A DNA stretch of 64,000 nucleotides from Rhynchopus sp. YZ270_cl-10 (lineage: Eukaryota; Euglenozoa; Diplonemea; Diplonemida; Diplonemidae), in the NCBI GenBank assembly GCA_964035575.1, contig OZ037865.1, positions 1,116,001 to 1,180,000 on the forward strand. The letters are read 5' to 3'. Shown piece by piece: positions 10,258 to 19,288 of the stretch (within the stretch, counting starts at the first letter, position 1; each line of letters opens with the position of its first letter). The notes under the pieces were generated by a model, which saw nothing but the letters and a program-made list of their open reading frames with translations, had not been told where the DNA came from and searched no databases. The translations under genes were made by a program, and so were the position numbers.

Positions 10258-11337
10258 ATGGAACTGGTCGTACAGGGTTTCAGCAAGGAGTACGTGATCG
10301 AGGTGGGTGAGGATGACACAACGGCGACCATGCGGCAGAAGATGGCGTCTGCAGAAGGGTTGTGCGAAGACAGCTTTCATATGGGTTTTGGAGGGAAGGA
10401 GGAAGGGGAGGACATCAGAGAACTGAGTGCTGGTGAGAAAGTCGTGTTGACGAAGACGCCGAAGTTCGAAGCCGTGACAGCTCTTCATGCATTGGGTGAG
10501 ACAGACATCACAGCAGAAACGTTGGAGCAGGTGCGGGATCCGGGGGTGGCGAGCTTGCTCCTTCAGGCAGAAGTTGTGACTGCGATTCCAGATTACTTCT
10601 TTGACTGCAGTTCAGTAACGCGTATTGTGTCCAGTTGTGTGTCCGATGTGGATGACAGCTGTGGCACCACACTGCACATCCCAGCATTGACCTGTGTCAC
10701 CGCCATTGGGCGCGGGTTCCTCTCCGACTGCGAAAGGTTATCCACCGTGGACCTGTCAGGCCTGCAAGCAGTCACCACGATCAGAGATTGTTTCCTGTAC
10801 AACTGCAAAACGTTGTCAAAAGTCGACCTCACCGGCCTGCAAGCACTCACCACGATCGGTGAGTACTTCCTCTCCGAGTGCGCAAGGTTATCTACCGTGG
10901 ACCTCTCAGGCCTGCAGGCACTCACCACGATTGGTGACTACTGTCTACTTTCCTGCCCAACGTTGTCGAAAGTGGACCTCACCGGCCTGCAGGCACTCAC
11001 CACGATTGGTAACGCCTGTCTCTGCCACTGCGCAACGTTGTCGGAAGTGGACCTCTCAGGCCTGCAGGCTGTCACCACGATCGGCAATCGTTTCCTCTCC
11101 GAGTGCGCAATGTTATCCACCGTGGACCTCTCCGGCCTGCAGGCAGTCACCACGATCGGCAATAGTTTCCTGCACCAATGCAAAATGTTGTCGAAAGTAG
11201 ACCTCACCGGCCTGCAGGCCGTCACGACTACAGGTGACCACTTCCTCTCCAGTTGTCCTGCACTACAGACTGTACACGGTAAGGATAAGTGCAGCAACGT
11301 TGTACGCAGGAGAGTAGCACATAGGGGTAAAAGGTGA
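10258..11337 (+). CDS. ubiquitin-like + LRR_5 repeat protein, copy 1 (359 aa)
   Basis: Residues 1-~80 (MELVVQGFSKEY ... VVLTKTP) look like a ubiquitin-like beta-grasp domain, followed by a ~60-residue linker region shared by all copies (GETDITAETLEQV, SSCVSDVDDSCGTTLH). From residue ~145 there are seven full 25-residue leucine-rich repeats plus a terminal half repeat, of the form TTIGxxFLxxCxxLSxVDLSGLQAx. These belong to the BspA-like/LRR_5 type with an invariant Cys. It ends with a short basic tail (VAHRGKR). There is no signal peptide or membrane segment, so it is probably cytosolic. The role is unknown; LRR surfaces bind proteins. The start is fixed by alignment with the other copies; the frame is open upstream, but only through the leader. 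Confidence 0.85.
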   Translation: MELVVQGFSKEYVIEVGEDDTTATMRQKMASAEGLCEDSFHMGFGGKEEGEDIRELSAGEKVVLTKTPKFEAVTALHALGETDITAETLEQVRDPGVASLLLQAEVVTAIPDYFFDCSSVTRIVSSCVSDVDDSCGTTLHIPALTCVTAIGRGFLSDCERLSTVDLSGLQAVTTIRDCFLYNCKTLSKVDLTGLQALTTIGEYFLSECARLSTVDLSGLQALTTIGDYCLLSCPTLSKVDLTGLQALTTIGNACLCHCATLSEVDLSGLQAVTTIGNRFLSECAMLSTVDLSGLQAVTTIGNSFLHQCKMLSKVDLTGLQAVTTTGDHFLSSCPALQTVHGKDKCSNVVRRRVAHRGKR

Positions 11338-12297
11338 AGATAATAGCGTCACGCCTACCTCGGTAGGTTACAGTGGGGTAACATAATGTGTGGTGGGATG
11401 GATTGACAACGCGCGCCTTACTCACTATGCGCGTATTCTCTATGTGTTTGTGTGTGTTTTTGTGTGTTTTCGATTATATCGAAACACACGTTTTTGTGTG
11501 TTTTTCTTATTTTTTGAAACTTGGGAATGGAAAAAGTATTCCACAACGTAATATTGTGTGTCACATGTTTCAGGCGCATGGCATTCATGTGTTTGATATT
11601 AGGAAAAAGTAGACACCTTTATGTTGCACTACTGCTTGGGCGGCGAGCTGCGAAGCTTGCGAACCTTTTATCTTTTCTGCTTGTTTATTTTAACATTTGA
11701 GAGGATTGTGTGATGGGATATGGTGCTTGAATTCTTGGGTGGGTTTTGGGGGTCAGGTTGTTGAACAAGAACCAAGGATTGGTTGGCATACAGTTCCCCC
11801 CCGCCCCGAGTTCTGTTGATTCTCAACAGAACTCGTTTTGGTAGTGGTGGGGCTGATTTTCACGGTTTTTATCTGCGAAGAAAAATCGTGTCTGCTATCA
11901 CGTGATAGGAGTTTAAAATTAAACGTATGTTTACTTTTTTTGAACGCTCTTTCGTCTATAAAGAAAGGTTGTCGAAACTACAAAAAAAAAAGCCGGACGA
12001 AAAATTAGCGTTTTCAACAAGAACACATGATGATTTTTTTTACATTACCCAACATTTTCTCTCACAATCTCCCTGAACACACTGTTCCGCTATTTTGCCC
12101 GTTGAGCACACAGCGATACACACACACCCCACAGGACAGGACAATACACCACAACCCTCATCCCCTTTGGGTTGCGACACACAACACAACAACAACACAA
12201 CACACCACACGCACAGTGCACACGGAGGTGACACTCTAGCTATCCCTCCCCTATCCCAGCCGCCTCCGTTGCCACGTTAGGGAGACTCCTCTGTTTT
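11338..12297 (+). repeat. duplicated 3' flank / MAP-kinase 5' flank (copy 1)
   Basis: This ~950-bp block has no gene. It is nearly the same as 27775-28648, which links the end of LRR gene 5 to the start of the MAP kinase gene. Shared parts include GTGTGGTGGGATGGAT, a GTGTTTTCGATTATATCGAAAC-like hairpin, the three-hairpin block at 11808-11908, and the CA-rich stretch from about 12060 to CCGTTGCCACGTTAGG at about 12290. There the copies diverge: one runs into the LRR leader, the other into the kinase ATG. Confidence 0.8.
11808..11908 (+). promoter_or_regulatory. three-hairpin 3' block, LRR gene 1
   Basis: Three consecutive inverted repeats. First is GAGTTCTGTTGA-TTC-TCAACAGAACTC (12-bp perfect stem, 3-base loop). 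Second is CACGGTTTTT ... AAAAATCGTG at 11861-11890 (10-bp stem with one G-T pair). Third is the palindrome CTATCACGTGATAG at 11895-11908. The same order is found downstream of LRR genes 2, 3 and 5. It could be an RNA 3'-end or stability element, or an element end; the function is not shown. Confidence 0.6.
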
Positions 12298-12402
12298 TAT
12301 ACCTTCCTTCCACTTCCCAGTGATCCATCCTCACACAACCTCACCAACACCAAACAACACAAACAACACCAGATATTTTCTCAAAAGCAACCCACATACA
12401 CA
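12298..12402 (+). promoter_or_regulatory. shared 5' leader, LRR gene 2
   Basis: A copy of the leader block found before all LRR genes, joined here directly to a duplicate of the MAP kinase 5' flank. The CTGTTTTTATACCTTCC and CAGATATTTTCTCAAAAGC segments are intact. Confidence 0.6.
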
Positions 12403-13893
12403 ATGGAACTGGTCGTACAGGGTTTCAGCAAGGAGTACGTGGTCGAGGTGGGTGAGGATGACACAACGGCGACCATGCGGCAGAAGATGGCGTCTGCAGA
12501 AGGGTTGTGCGAAGACAGCTTTCATATGGGTTTTGGAGGGAAGGAGGAAGGAGAGGACATCAGAGAACTGAGTGCTGGTGAGAAAGTCGTGTTGACGAAG
12601 ACGCCGAAGTTCGAAGCCGTGACAGCTCTTCATGCATTGGGTGAGACAGACATCACAGCAGAAACGTTGGAGCAGGTGCGGGATCCGGGGGTGGCGAGCT
12701 TGCTCCTTCAGGCAGAAGTTGTGACTGCGATTCCAGATGACTTCTTTACATGTAGTGCAGTAACGCGTATTGTGTCCAGTTGTGTGTCCGATGTGGATGA
12801 CAGCTGTGGCACCACACTGCACATCCCTGCATTGACCTGTGTCACCGCCATTGGACACAGGTTCCTCTCCGAGTGCGAAAGGTTATCCACCGTGGACCTG
12901 TCAGGCCTGCACGCACTCACCACGATCGGCAATCGTTTCCTGTCCGACTGCAAAACGTTGTCAAAAGTGGACCTCTCAGGCCTGCAGGCACTCACCACGA
13001 TCGGTGACTACTGTCTCTCCGAATGTGCAACGTTGTCAGAAGTGGAGCTGTCAGGCCTGCAAGCAGTCACCACGATCGGCGATGATTTCCTGTACGACTG
13101 CAAAACGTTGTCGAAAGTGGACCTCTCAGACCTGCAAGCACTCACCACGATTGGTTACTGTCTCTTCCAGTGCGCATCGTTGTCGGAAGTGGACCTCTCA
13201 GGCCTGCAAGCACTCACCACGATCGGCGATTGTTTCCTGTCCGACTGCCCAACGTTGTCAAAAGCCGACCTCTCAGGCCTGCAAGCAGTCACCACGATTG
13301 CTCATAGTTTCCTCTCCGAGTGCCCAAAGTTATCCACCGTGGACCTCTCAGGCCTGCAGGCAGTCACCACGATTGGCGAGAATTTCCTCTCCGACTGCGC
13401 AACGTTGTCAAAAGTAGACCTGTCAGGCCTGCAAGCAGTCACCACGATTGGTGACTTCTGTCTCTCCGACTGCGCAACGTTGTCGGAAGTGGACCTCTCA
13501 GGCCTGCAAGCACTCACCACAATCGGCGATTGTTTCCTCTCCGACTGCAAAACGTTGTCAAAAGTGGACTTCACATGCCTGCAGGCACTCACCACGATTG
13601 GTGACTACTCTCTCTCCGACTGCGCATCTTTGTCGGAAGTGGACCTGTCAGGCCTGCAAGCAGTCACCACGATAGGTGACCACTTCCTCTCCAGTTGTCC
13701 TGCACTACAGACTGTACACGGTAAGGATAAGTGCAGCAACGTTGTACGCAGCAGAGTAGATGACGTGGAGTTAACAGATGAAGATAATAGCGTCACGCCT
13801 ACCTCGGTAGGTTGCAGTGGGGAAAAACAAAATAATGTGTGGTGGGCTATGGTGCTTGAATTCTTGGGTGGGTTTTGGGGGTCAGGTTGTTAA
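12403..13893 (+). CDS. ubiquitin-like + LRR_5 repeat protein, copy 2 (496 aa)
   Basis: The N-terminal ~145 residues are almost identical to copy 1, so only the repeat number and order differ. There are eleven full 25-residue repeats plus a terminal one; the fifth (TTIGYCLFQC) is one residue short. The C-terminus extends beyond copy 1 to a hydrophobic tail, VWWAMVLEFLGGFWGSGC, also present in copy 3. That tail might be a lipid- or membrane-associating segment, or simply read-through of the 3' flank. The variation in repeat number with near-identical flanks indicates recent unequal exchange. Confidence 0.87.
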   Translation: MELVVQGFSKEYVVEVGEDDTTATMRQKMASAEGLCEDSFHMGFGGKEEGEDIRELSAGEKVVLTKTPKFEAVTALHALGETDITAETLEQVRDPGVASLLLQAEVVTAIPDDFFTCSAVTRIVSSCVSDVDDSCGTTLHIPALTCVTAIGHRFLSECERLSTVDLSGLHALTTIGNRFLSDCKTLSKVDLSGLQALTTIGDYCLSECATLSEVELSGLQAVTTIGDDFLYDCKTLSKVDLSDLQALTTIGYCLFQCASLSEVDLSGLQALTTIGDCFLSDCPTLSKADLSGLQAVTTIAHSFLSECPKLSTVDLSGLQAVTTIGENFLSDCATLSKVDLSGLQAVTTIGDFCLSDCATLSEVDLSGLQALTTIGDCFLSDCKTLSKVDFTCLQALTTIGDYSLSDCASLSEVDLSGLQAVTTIGDHFLSSCPALQTVHGKDKCSNVVRSRVDDVELTDEDNSVTPTSVGCSGEKQNNVWWAMVLEFLGGFWGSGC

Positions 13894-14470
13894 ACAAGAA
13901 CCAAGGATTGGTTGGCATACAGTTCCCCCCCGCCCCGAGTTCTGTTGATTCTCAACAGAACTCGTTTTAGCTTCAGGTAACGGTGGGGCTGATTTTCACG
14001 GTTTTTATCTGCGAAGAAAAATCGTGGCTGCTATCACGTGATAGGGAGTCTAAATCAAATGTATTTTCACTTTTTTTTTTGATAAAACAGCTTGTTGTGA
14101 ATTCTAAAAAGATTGGAGGCAGCGCTGCGGGCAAACAAAAGGAGCTATCTGATGCGATAGTCCTCTTTTCCTTTTGTGATAGGGGACGGGGGCGGGCTGT
14201 GCAAGCAAAGTTAACGCAAAGGTGTGGGGGGTGGGGAAAAGAAAAGTTGGGATATTTACAGAAGGACACCACTAAGCGGTGCACGAAAGGGAAGATGCCC
14301 TTCAGTATGAACTAGGAGAGGTGGAGAGGGTGGAGGGGGGCGGAGGGAAGCAAAAACAAGGGGGTGGGGGGAATAGGGGGTCCCGTCCAGCCGTTTTTGC
14401 TGTCCAAAACCGCTTTTTTTTTTTGAAGAAAACCCCCAAAACCACTCAAAACCACCCAAAACCCGCCCTC
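13894..14470 (+). repeat. duplicated intergenic block between LRR genes (copy a)
   Basis: No gene. It holds the three-hairpin block at 13937-14044. Next comes a segment that recurs at 17249-17700 (TAAATCAAATGTATTTTCAC, GATTGGAGGCAGCGCTGCGG, a GGAGGTGGAGAGGGTGGAGG purine stretch, CCGTCCAGCCGTTTTTGCTG). This copy carries the uninterrupted version of the site where the second copy holds the 1.3-kb element at 15938-17248. Confidence 0.8.
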
Positions 14471-14584
14471 CCTGTTTTTGTACCTTCCCTCCAGTTCCAG
14501 TGATCCATCCTCACACAACCTCACCAACACCAAACAACACCCAAACACCTCCAGATATTTTCTCAAAAGCAACCCACATACACA
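14471..14584 (+). promoter_or_regulatory. shared 5' leader, LRR gene 3
   Basis: Same leader block as before the other LRR genes, with CACCCAAACACCTCC in place of CACAAACAACACC. This variant is shared with LRR gene 5. Confidence 0.58.
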
Positions 14585-15778
14585 ATGGAACTGGTCGTAC
14601 AGGGTTTCAGCAAGGAGTACGTGGTCGAGGTGGGTGAGGATGACACAACGGCGACCATGCGGCAGAAGATGGCGTCTGCAGAAGGGTTGTGCGAAGACAG
14701 CTTTCACATGGGTTTTGGAGGGAAGGAGGAAGGAGAGGACATCAGAGAACTGAGTGCTGGTGAGAAAGTCGTGTTGACGAAGACGCCGAAGTTCGAAGCC
14801 GTGACAGCTCTTCATGCATTGGGTGAGACAGACATCACAGCAGAAACGTTGGAGCAGGTGCAGGATCCGGGGGTGGCGAGCTTGCTCCTTCAGGCAGAAG
14901 TTGTGACTGCGATTCCAGATGACTTCTTTGACTGCAGTTCAGTAACGCGTATTGTGTCCAGTTGTGTGTCCGATGTGGATGACAGCTGTGGCACCACACT
15001 GCACCTCCCAGCTTTGACCTGTGTCACCGCCATTGGGCACAGGTTCCTCTCCGAGTGCGAAAGGTTATCCACCGTGGACCTGTCAGGCCTGCACGCAGTC
15101 ACCACGATCAGAGATTGTTTCCTGTACAACTGCAAAACGTTGTCAAAAGTCGACCTCACCGGCCTGCAAGCACTCACCACGATCGGTGAGTACTTCCTCT
15201 CCGAGTGCGCAAGGTTATCTACCGTGGACCTCTCAGGCCTGCAGGCACTCACCACGATTGCTCATAGTTTCCTCTCCGAGTGCCCAAAGTTATCCACCGT
15301 GGACCTCTCAGGCCTGCAGGCAGTCACCACGATTGGCGAGCATTTCCTCTCCGACTGCCCAACGTTGTCAAAAGTAGACCTGTCAGGTCTGCAAGCAGTC
15401 ACCACAATCGGCGATTGTTTCCTGTCCGACTGCCCAACGTTGTCAAAAGTGGACTTCACATGCCTGCAGGCACTCACCACGATTGGTGGCTACTCTCTCT
15501 CCGACTGCGCATCGTTGTCGGAAGTGGACCTGTCAGGCCTGCAAGCAGTTACCACGATAGGTGACCACTTCCTCTCCAGTTGTCCTGCACTACAGACTGT
15601 ACACGGTAAGGATAAGTGCAGCAACGTTGTACGCAGCATAGTAGGTGACATGGGGGTAAAAGGTGAAGATAATAGCGTCACGCCTACCTCGGTAGGTTGC
15701 AGCGGGGAAAAACAAAATATTGTGTGGTGGGCTATGGTGCTTGAATTCTTGGGTGGGTTTTGGGGGTCAGGTTGTTAA
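14585..15778 (+). CDS. ubiquitin-like + LRR_5 repeat protein, copy 3 (397 aa)
   Basis: N-terminal domain as in copies 1 and 2. Seven full 25-residue repeats plus the terminal one. Its first three repeats match copy 1 (TTIRDCFLYNC, TTIGEYFLSEC) and its later ones match copy 2 (TTIAHSFLSEC, KVDFTCLQAL). It therefore looks like a recombinant of the two. It ends with the same hydrophobic tail as copy 2. Confidence 0.87.
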   Translation: MELVVQGFSKEYVVEVGEDDTTATMRQKMASAEGLCEDSFHMGFGGKEEGEDIRELSAGEKVVLTKTPKFEAVTALHALGETDITAETLEQVQDPGVASLLLQAEVVTAIPDDFFDCSSVTRIVSSCVSDVDDSCGTTLHLPALTCVTAIGHRFLSECERLSTVDLSGLHAVTTIRDCFLYNCKTLSKVDLTGLQALTTIGEYFLSECARLSTVDLSGLQALTTIAHSFLSECPKLSTVDLSGLQAVTTIGEHFLSDCPTLSKVDLSGLQAVTTIGDCFLSDCPTLSKVDFTCLQALTTIGGYSLSDCASLSEVDLSGLQAVTTIGDHFLSSCPALQTVHGKDKCSNVVRSIVGDMGVKGEDNSVTPTSVGCSGEKQNIVWWAMVLEFLGGFWGSGC

Positions 15779-15937
15779 ACAAGAACCAAGGATCGGAGGC
15801 AGTTCCCCCCACCGCCCCGAGTTCTGTTGATTCTCAACAGAACTCGTTTTAGCTTCAGGTAACGGTGGGGCTGATTTTCACGGTTTTTATCTGCGAAGAA
15901 AAATCGTGGCTGCTATCACGTGATAGGGAGTCTAAAA
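15779..15937 (+). repeat. 3' flank of LRR gene 3 with three-hairpin block
   Basis: The hairpins lie at 15829-15926. Six bases later the flank is interrupted by the 1.3-kb element; the target-site copy TAAAA is at 15933-15937. Confidence 0.75.
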
Positions 15938-16322
15938 TAGGCTAGTTGACGTCACGGACATTTGGGTTTGGGAGGGTTTGAGAGGATTTGGGCAGATTTG
16001 GGGGGGTTTGAGAGGGTTAGTAAGGGTAGGGCAGGGTATGGCACGGTGTGGCACGGGTATGGCGCAGTGTGGCAGGGTTTGGCACGGGTATGGCATGGTA
16101 TGGCAGGGTATGGCACGGTTTGGCACGGGTATGGCGCAGTGTGGCAGGGTGTGGCACGGTTTGGCAGGGTATGGCACCGTTTGGCACGGGTGTGGCAGGG
16201 TATGCAGGGTGTGGCACGGGTATGGCGCAGTGTGGCACGGTGTGGCACGTGTATGGCACGGTATGGCAGGGTGTGGCACAGTGTGGCACGGGTAGCCATT
16301 AGCCAGTGCCCAGTGCCCAGTG

Positions 16323-16455
16323 CCCAGTACCCAGTACCCAGTACCCAGTACCCAGTACCCAGTACCCAGTACCCAGTACCCAGTACCCAGTACCCAGTAC
16401 CCAGTACCCAGTACCCAGTACCCAGTACCCAGTACCCAGTACCCAGTACCCAGTT
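16323..16455 (+). repeat. (CCCAGTA)19 array
   Basis: Nineteen tandem 7-mers (133 bp, the last ending CCCAGTT), preceded by a few CCCAGTG variants. It lies inside the 1.3-kb element. Confidence 0.92.
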
Positions 16456-16459
16456 GGGG

Positions 16460-16816
16460 GCCATTAGCCATTAGCCATTAGCCATTAGCCATTAGCCATT
16501 AGCCATTAGCCATTAGCCATTAGCCATTAGCCATTAGCCATTAGCCATTAGCCATTAGCCATTAGCCATTAGCCATTAGCCATTAGCCATTAGCCATTAG
16601 CCATTAGCCATTAGCCATTAGCCATTAGCCATTAGCCATTAGCCATTAGCCATTAGCCATTAGCCATTAGCCATTAGCCATTAGCCATTAGCCATTAGCC
16701 ATTAGCCATTAGCCATTAGCCATTAGCCATTAGCCATTAGCCATTAGCCATTAGCCATTAGCCATTAGCCATTAGCCATTAGCCATTAGCCATTAGCCAT
16801 TAGCCATTAGCCATTA
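16460..16816 (+). repeat. (GCCATTA)51 array
   Basis: Fifty-one perfect copies of a 7-mer (357 bp) with no variant seen. This implies very recent expansion or continuing homogenisation. It is followed by a short return to CCAGTACCCAGTA. Confidence 0.93.
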
Positions 16817-17248
16817 GCCAGTACCCAGTACCGGGAGGGTACGGCACGGTATGGCAGGGTATGGCACGGTTTGGCACGGTATGGCAGGGTTTGGCATGGT
16901 ATGGCATGGTATGGCATGGTATGGCACGGTTTGGCACGGTATGGCAGGGTATGGCACGGTTTGGCACGGGTATGGCATGGTATGGCACGGTATGGTAGGG
17001 TATGGCAGGGTGTGGCAGGGCATGGCACGGTATGGCACGGTATGGGACATGATTATCCCAAAAAGAGGGCAAACGTGCGGTATGGGAGGGTACGGCAGGG
17101 TATGGTTGGGTATGGTAGGGTATGCGAGGGTTCGCGAGGGTTTTGGAGGGTTTGGGGGCATTTGAGGGCGGTATGGGGGGGTATGGAACACGATTTTCCA
17201 GAAAAATGGACAAATTTCCTAAACCGACCCGTGGCGTCAACTAGCCTA

Positions 17249-17694
17249 TAAAATCAAATGTATTTTCACTTTTTTTTTTGATAAAACAGCTTGTTGTGAA
17301 TTCTAAAAAGATTGGAGGCAGCGCTGCGGGCAAACAAAAGGAGCTATCTGATGCGATAGTCCTCTTTTCCTTTTGTGATAGGGGACGGGGGCGGGCTGTG
17401 CAAGCAAAGTTAACGCAAAGGGGTGGAGGGTGGGGAAAAGAAAAGTTGCGATCTTTACAGAAGGACACCACTAAGCGGTGCACGAAAGGGAAGATGCCCT
17501 TGAGTATGAACTAGGGGAGGTGGAGAGGGTGGAGGGGGGCGGAGGGAAGCAAAAACAAGGGGGTGGGGGGAATAGGGGGTCCCGTCCAGCCGTTTTTGCT
17601 GTCCAAAACCGCTTTTTTTTTTTTTGAAGAAAATCCCCCGAAAAAACACTCAAAACCACTCAAAACCACTCAAAAACACCCAAAACCCGCCCTC
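17249..17694 (+). repeat. duplicated intergenic block (copy b)
   Basis: Near-identical to 14046-14470 (A/T stretch, GCAGCGCTGCGG, G-rich purine tract, CAGCCGTTTTTGCTG, CAAAACCACTC repeats). It ends at the shared leader that precedes the M23 gene. No gene. Confidence 0.75.
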
Positions 17695-17810
17695 CCTGTT
17701 TTTCTACCTTCCCTCCAGTTCCGAGTGATCCATCCTCACACAATCTCACCAACACCAAACAACACAAACAACGCCAGATACTTTCTCAAAAAACAACCCA
17801 CATACACACA
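17695..17810 (+). promoter_or_regulatory. LRR-type 5' leader in front of M23 gene
   Basis: Recognisable copy of the LRR leader (CCTGTTTTTCTACCTTCC, GATCCATCCTCACACAATC, CAGATACTTTCTCAAAAAAC, CCCACATACACACA). A further 38 bases separate it from the M23 ATG, whereas the LRR ATG follows directly. The unrelated peptidase gene therefore appears to have acquired the LRR family's leader. Confidence 0.65.
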
Positions 17811-17848
17811 CCCGTGCCAAAGTCCAAGACAAAGAGCACCACAACAAA

Positions 17849-19288
17849 ATGCGGGGCGTCTTTGTGCTGCTGGTGCTGCTGTGCACCCAGAACACTGCCG
17901 AGGCGGGGACCTACCAAACACGCCCCTTCTTCCAGACGCCAACAAGCTGTGCACAGATGTGGCGTGCAGCGTCGTACGACGGACACAGGAACAACCTGGA
18001 CCTGAACCAGTGGGACGTGGGGGCAGGGTCAACCGTGCAGGACGAGGGGAACTTTGTGCGTGCGGCTGCCGGGGGCAAGGTTGTGGAGGCGTACACAGTG
18101 AACTCGCCCGACTCGAAGCACCACGGGGCGAGACGCGTGCGCATCGACCACGAGAACGGGTGGAAGACGTACTACACACACATGCGCGACTCGGTGTCGC
18201 ACCTGCTGAACGAGCGTGTTGCACAGGGCGAGGTGATTGGGATCACCGGGACGACTGGGAACAGCAACGGCCCGCACATCCACACGAACCAGGAGGGGCT
18301 CGACAGCGACAGCGGGAGCTACGACAACATGCGCCACACGTACAACGGCGTGTACTCGACTGTGCACGAAGGGAACTTCGGGGCGACGGAGCTGCTCCTG
18401 AGCAACAACTGCGGGGGCGAGCGCTTCATGGCGTGGTCTGAGGGGACGAGGGACTTCATGCTCATCTACAAGCCGCAGAGCGGGTCTGTCAAGATTGTGG
18501 AGGTGGACTCGGACGGGAAGGGGACGACGACACGGTACTCGAGCACGTGGTCGCTGCAGTACACGCACATGGAGGCGTACAAGGTGTCCGGGGTGCAGTA
18601 CGCGGTGCTGTACAAGGCACGCACGGGGTTCGTCAACTTCATCCGCCTCACGGCAGGGGGTGCCGGGTACTCGAACGTTGTGACTGGGACCTGGGGCACA
18701 GGCTGGACCCACATTGTGCCGTTCCAGAACGGGAACACTGCGTACCTGCTTGTGTACAGCAGCCTGCACGGGCATGCGAACTGGGAGCGTGTCAACGCCG
18801 GGAACGTGTACACAACGAACCTACACGCGTCGAACTGGGTGCGCGGCCGCACTGTGCTGATGCCGTACTGGAAGAGCGGTGTGCAGTACCTGCTGCTGTA
18901 CAGGGGCGGAAGCGGTGATGTGAAGACGGTCTCCGTGTCCTTTGCGTGGGGGTCTGTGTCGACGCAGCTTGTGTGGACGGCGACGTGGACGGGCGGGTGG
19001 ACGCACATGGTTGACTTCAACGTGGGCGGGCTGTCGTACATGCTGGCGTACAAGCAGGAGACTGGCACGGCAAAGATCCTGAAGTACGGCGCCACAGGTG
19101 TGACGACAACGTACTCGTCGACGTGGTCGAAGCCGTGGACACACATCACCCCCTTCTACATCGGCTCCACCGGACACGTCCTTATGTACAAGACTGGCAC
19201 CGGCTACATGCAGACCATGCGCATTGCAAACGGTGGCACGGGCTACACGAAGCTGTGGGGGGCGACGTGGACGAGTGGGTGGAACTAA
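17849..19288 (+). CDS. secreted M23 metallopeptidase with C-terminal propeller repeats (479 aa)
   Basis: Residues 1-~19 are a signal peptide (MRGVFVLLVLLC). Residues ~40-150 are an M23 (LytM/beta-lytic type) domain. It has zinc ligands H46 and D51 in GHRNNLDLNQ, the core strand RRVRIDHENGWKTYYTHM with H111, and GTTGNSNGPHIH with the H143-x-H145 pair. All catalytic positions are present. This family cleaves glycine-rich or stem-peptide bonds in bacterial peptidoglycan. Residues ~165-479 contain about six ~48-residue units with WTHxxxF ... YxLxYKxxTG, resembling PLL-type propellers or lectins that follow M23 domains in some bacteria. A secreted cell-wall hydrolase used against or to digest bacteria is likely. 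The coding DNA is more GC-rich than its neighbours and intronless, consistent with acquisition from bacteria. Confidence 0.86.
   Translation: MRGVFVLLVLLCTQNTAEAGTYQTRPFFQTPTSCAQMWRAASYDGHRNNLDLNQWDVGAGSTVQDEGNFVRAAAGGKVVEAYTVNSPDSKHHGARRVRIDHENGWKTYYTHMRDSVSHLLNERVAQGEVIGITGTTGNSNGPHIHTNQEGLDSDSGSYDNMRHTYNGVYSTVHEGNFGATELLLSNNCGGERFMAWSEGTRDFMLIYKPQSGSVKIVEVDSDGKGTTTRYSSTWSLQYTHMEAYKVSGVQYAVLYKARTGFVNFIRLTAGGAGYSNVVTGTWGTGWTHIVPFQNGNTAYLLVYSSLHGHANWERVNAGNVYTTNLHASNWVRGRTVLMPYWKSGVQYLLLYRGGSGDVKTVSVSFAWGSVSTQLVWTATWTGGWTHMVDFNVGGLSYMLAYKQETGTAKILKYGATGVTTTYSSTWSKPWTHITPFYIGSTGHVLMYKTGTGYMQTMRIANGGTGYTKLWGATWTSGWN

Larger units (their letters stand above)
15938..17248. mobile_element. 1311-bp non-autonomous DNA transposon filled with tandem repeats
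   Basis: The ends are 18-bp inverted repeats, TAGGCTAGTTGACGTCAC at 15938-15955 and the complement of TAGGCTAGTTGACGCCAC at 17231-17248, with one mismatch. The 5-bp direct repeat TAAAA flanks both sides (15933-15937, 17249-17253). The empty site is visible in the paralogous block at about 14050 (TCTAAATCAAATG). The interior is almost wholly repetitive: ~10-bp TATGGCACGG-type units on both sides, a 7-mer array CCCAGTA, and a 7-mer array GCCATTA. No transposase is present. The superfamily is not settled by a 5-bp duplication and these ends. Confidence 0.85.

Noticed and set aside
10593-11297. Frames antisense or +1 to the LRR repeats (e.g. VSACRPERSTVDN type)
   Set aside because: They mirror the 75-bp repeats of the LRR genes and recur in every copy.
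16323-16816. CRISPR or telomere array
   Set aside because: Continuous 7-mers without spacers, internal to a TIR element and unlike telomere repeats of euglenozoans.
15932-17251. Several 70-180 codon frames on both strands in the 1.3-kb element
   Set aside because: They are translations of 7-mer and ~10-mer tandem repeats.
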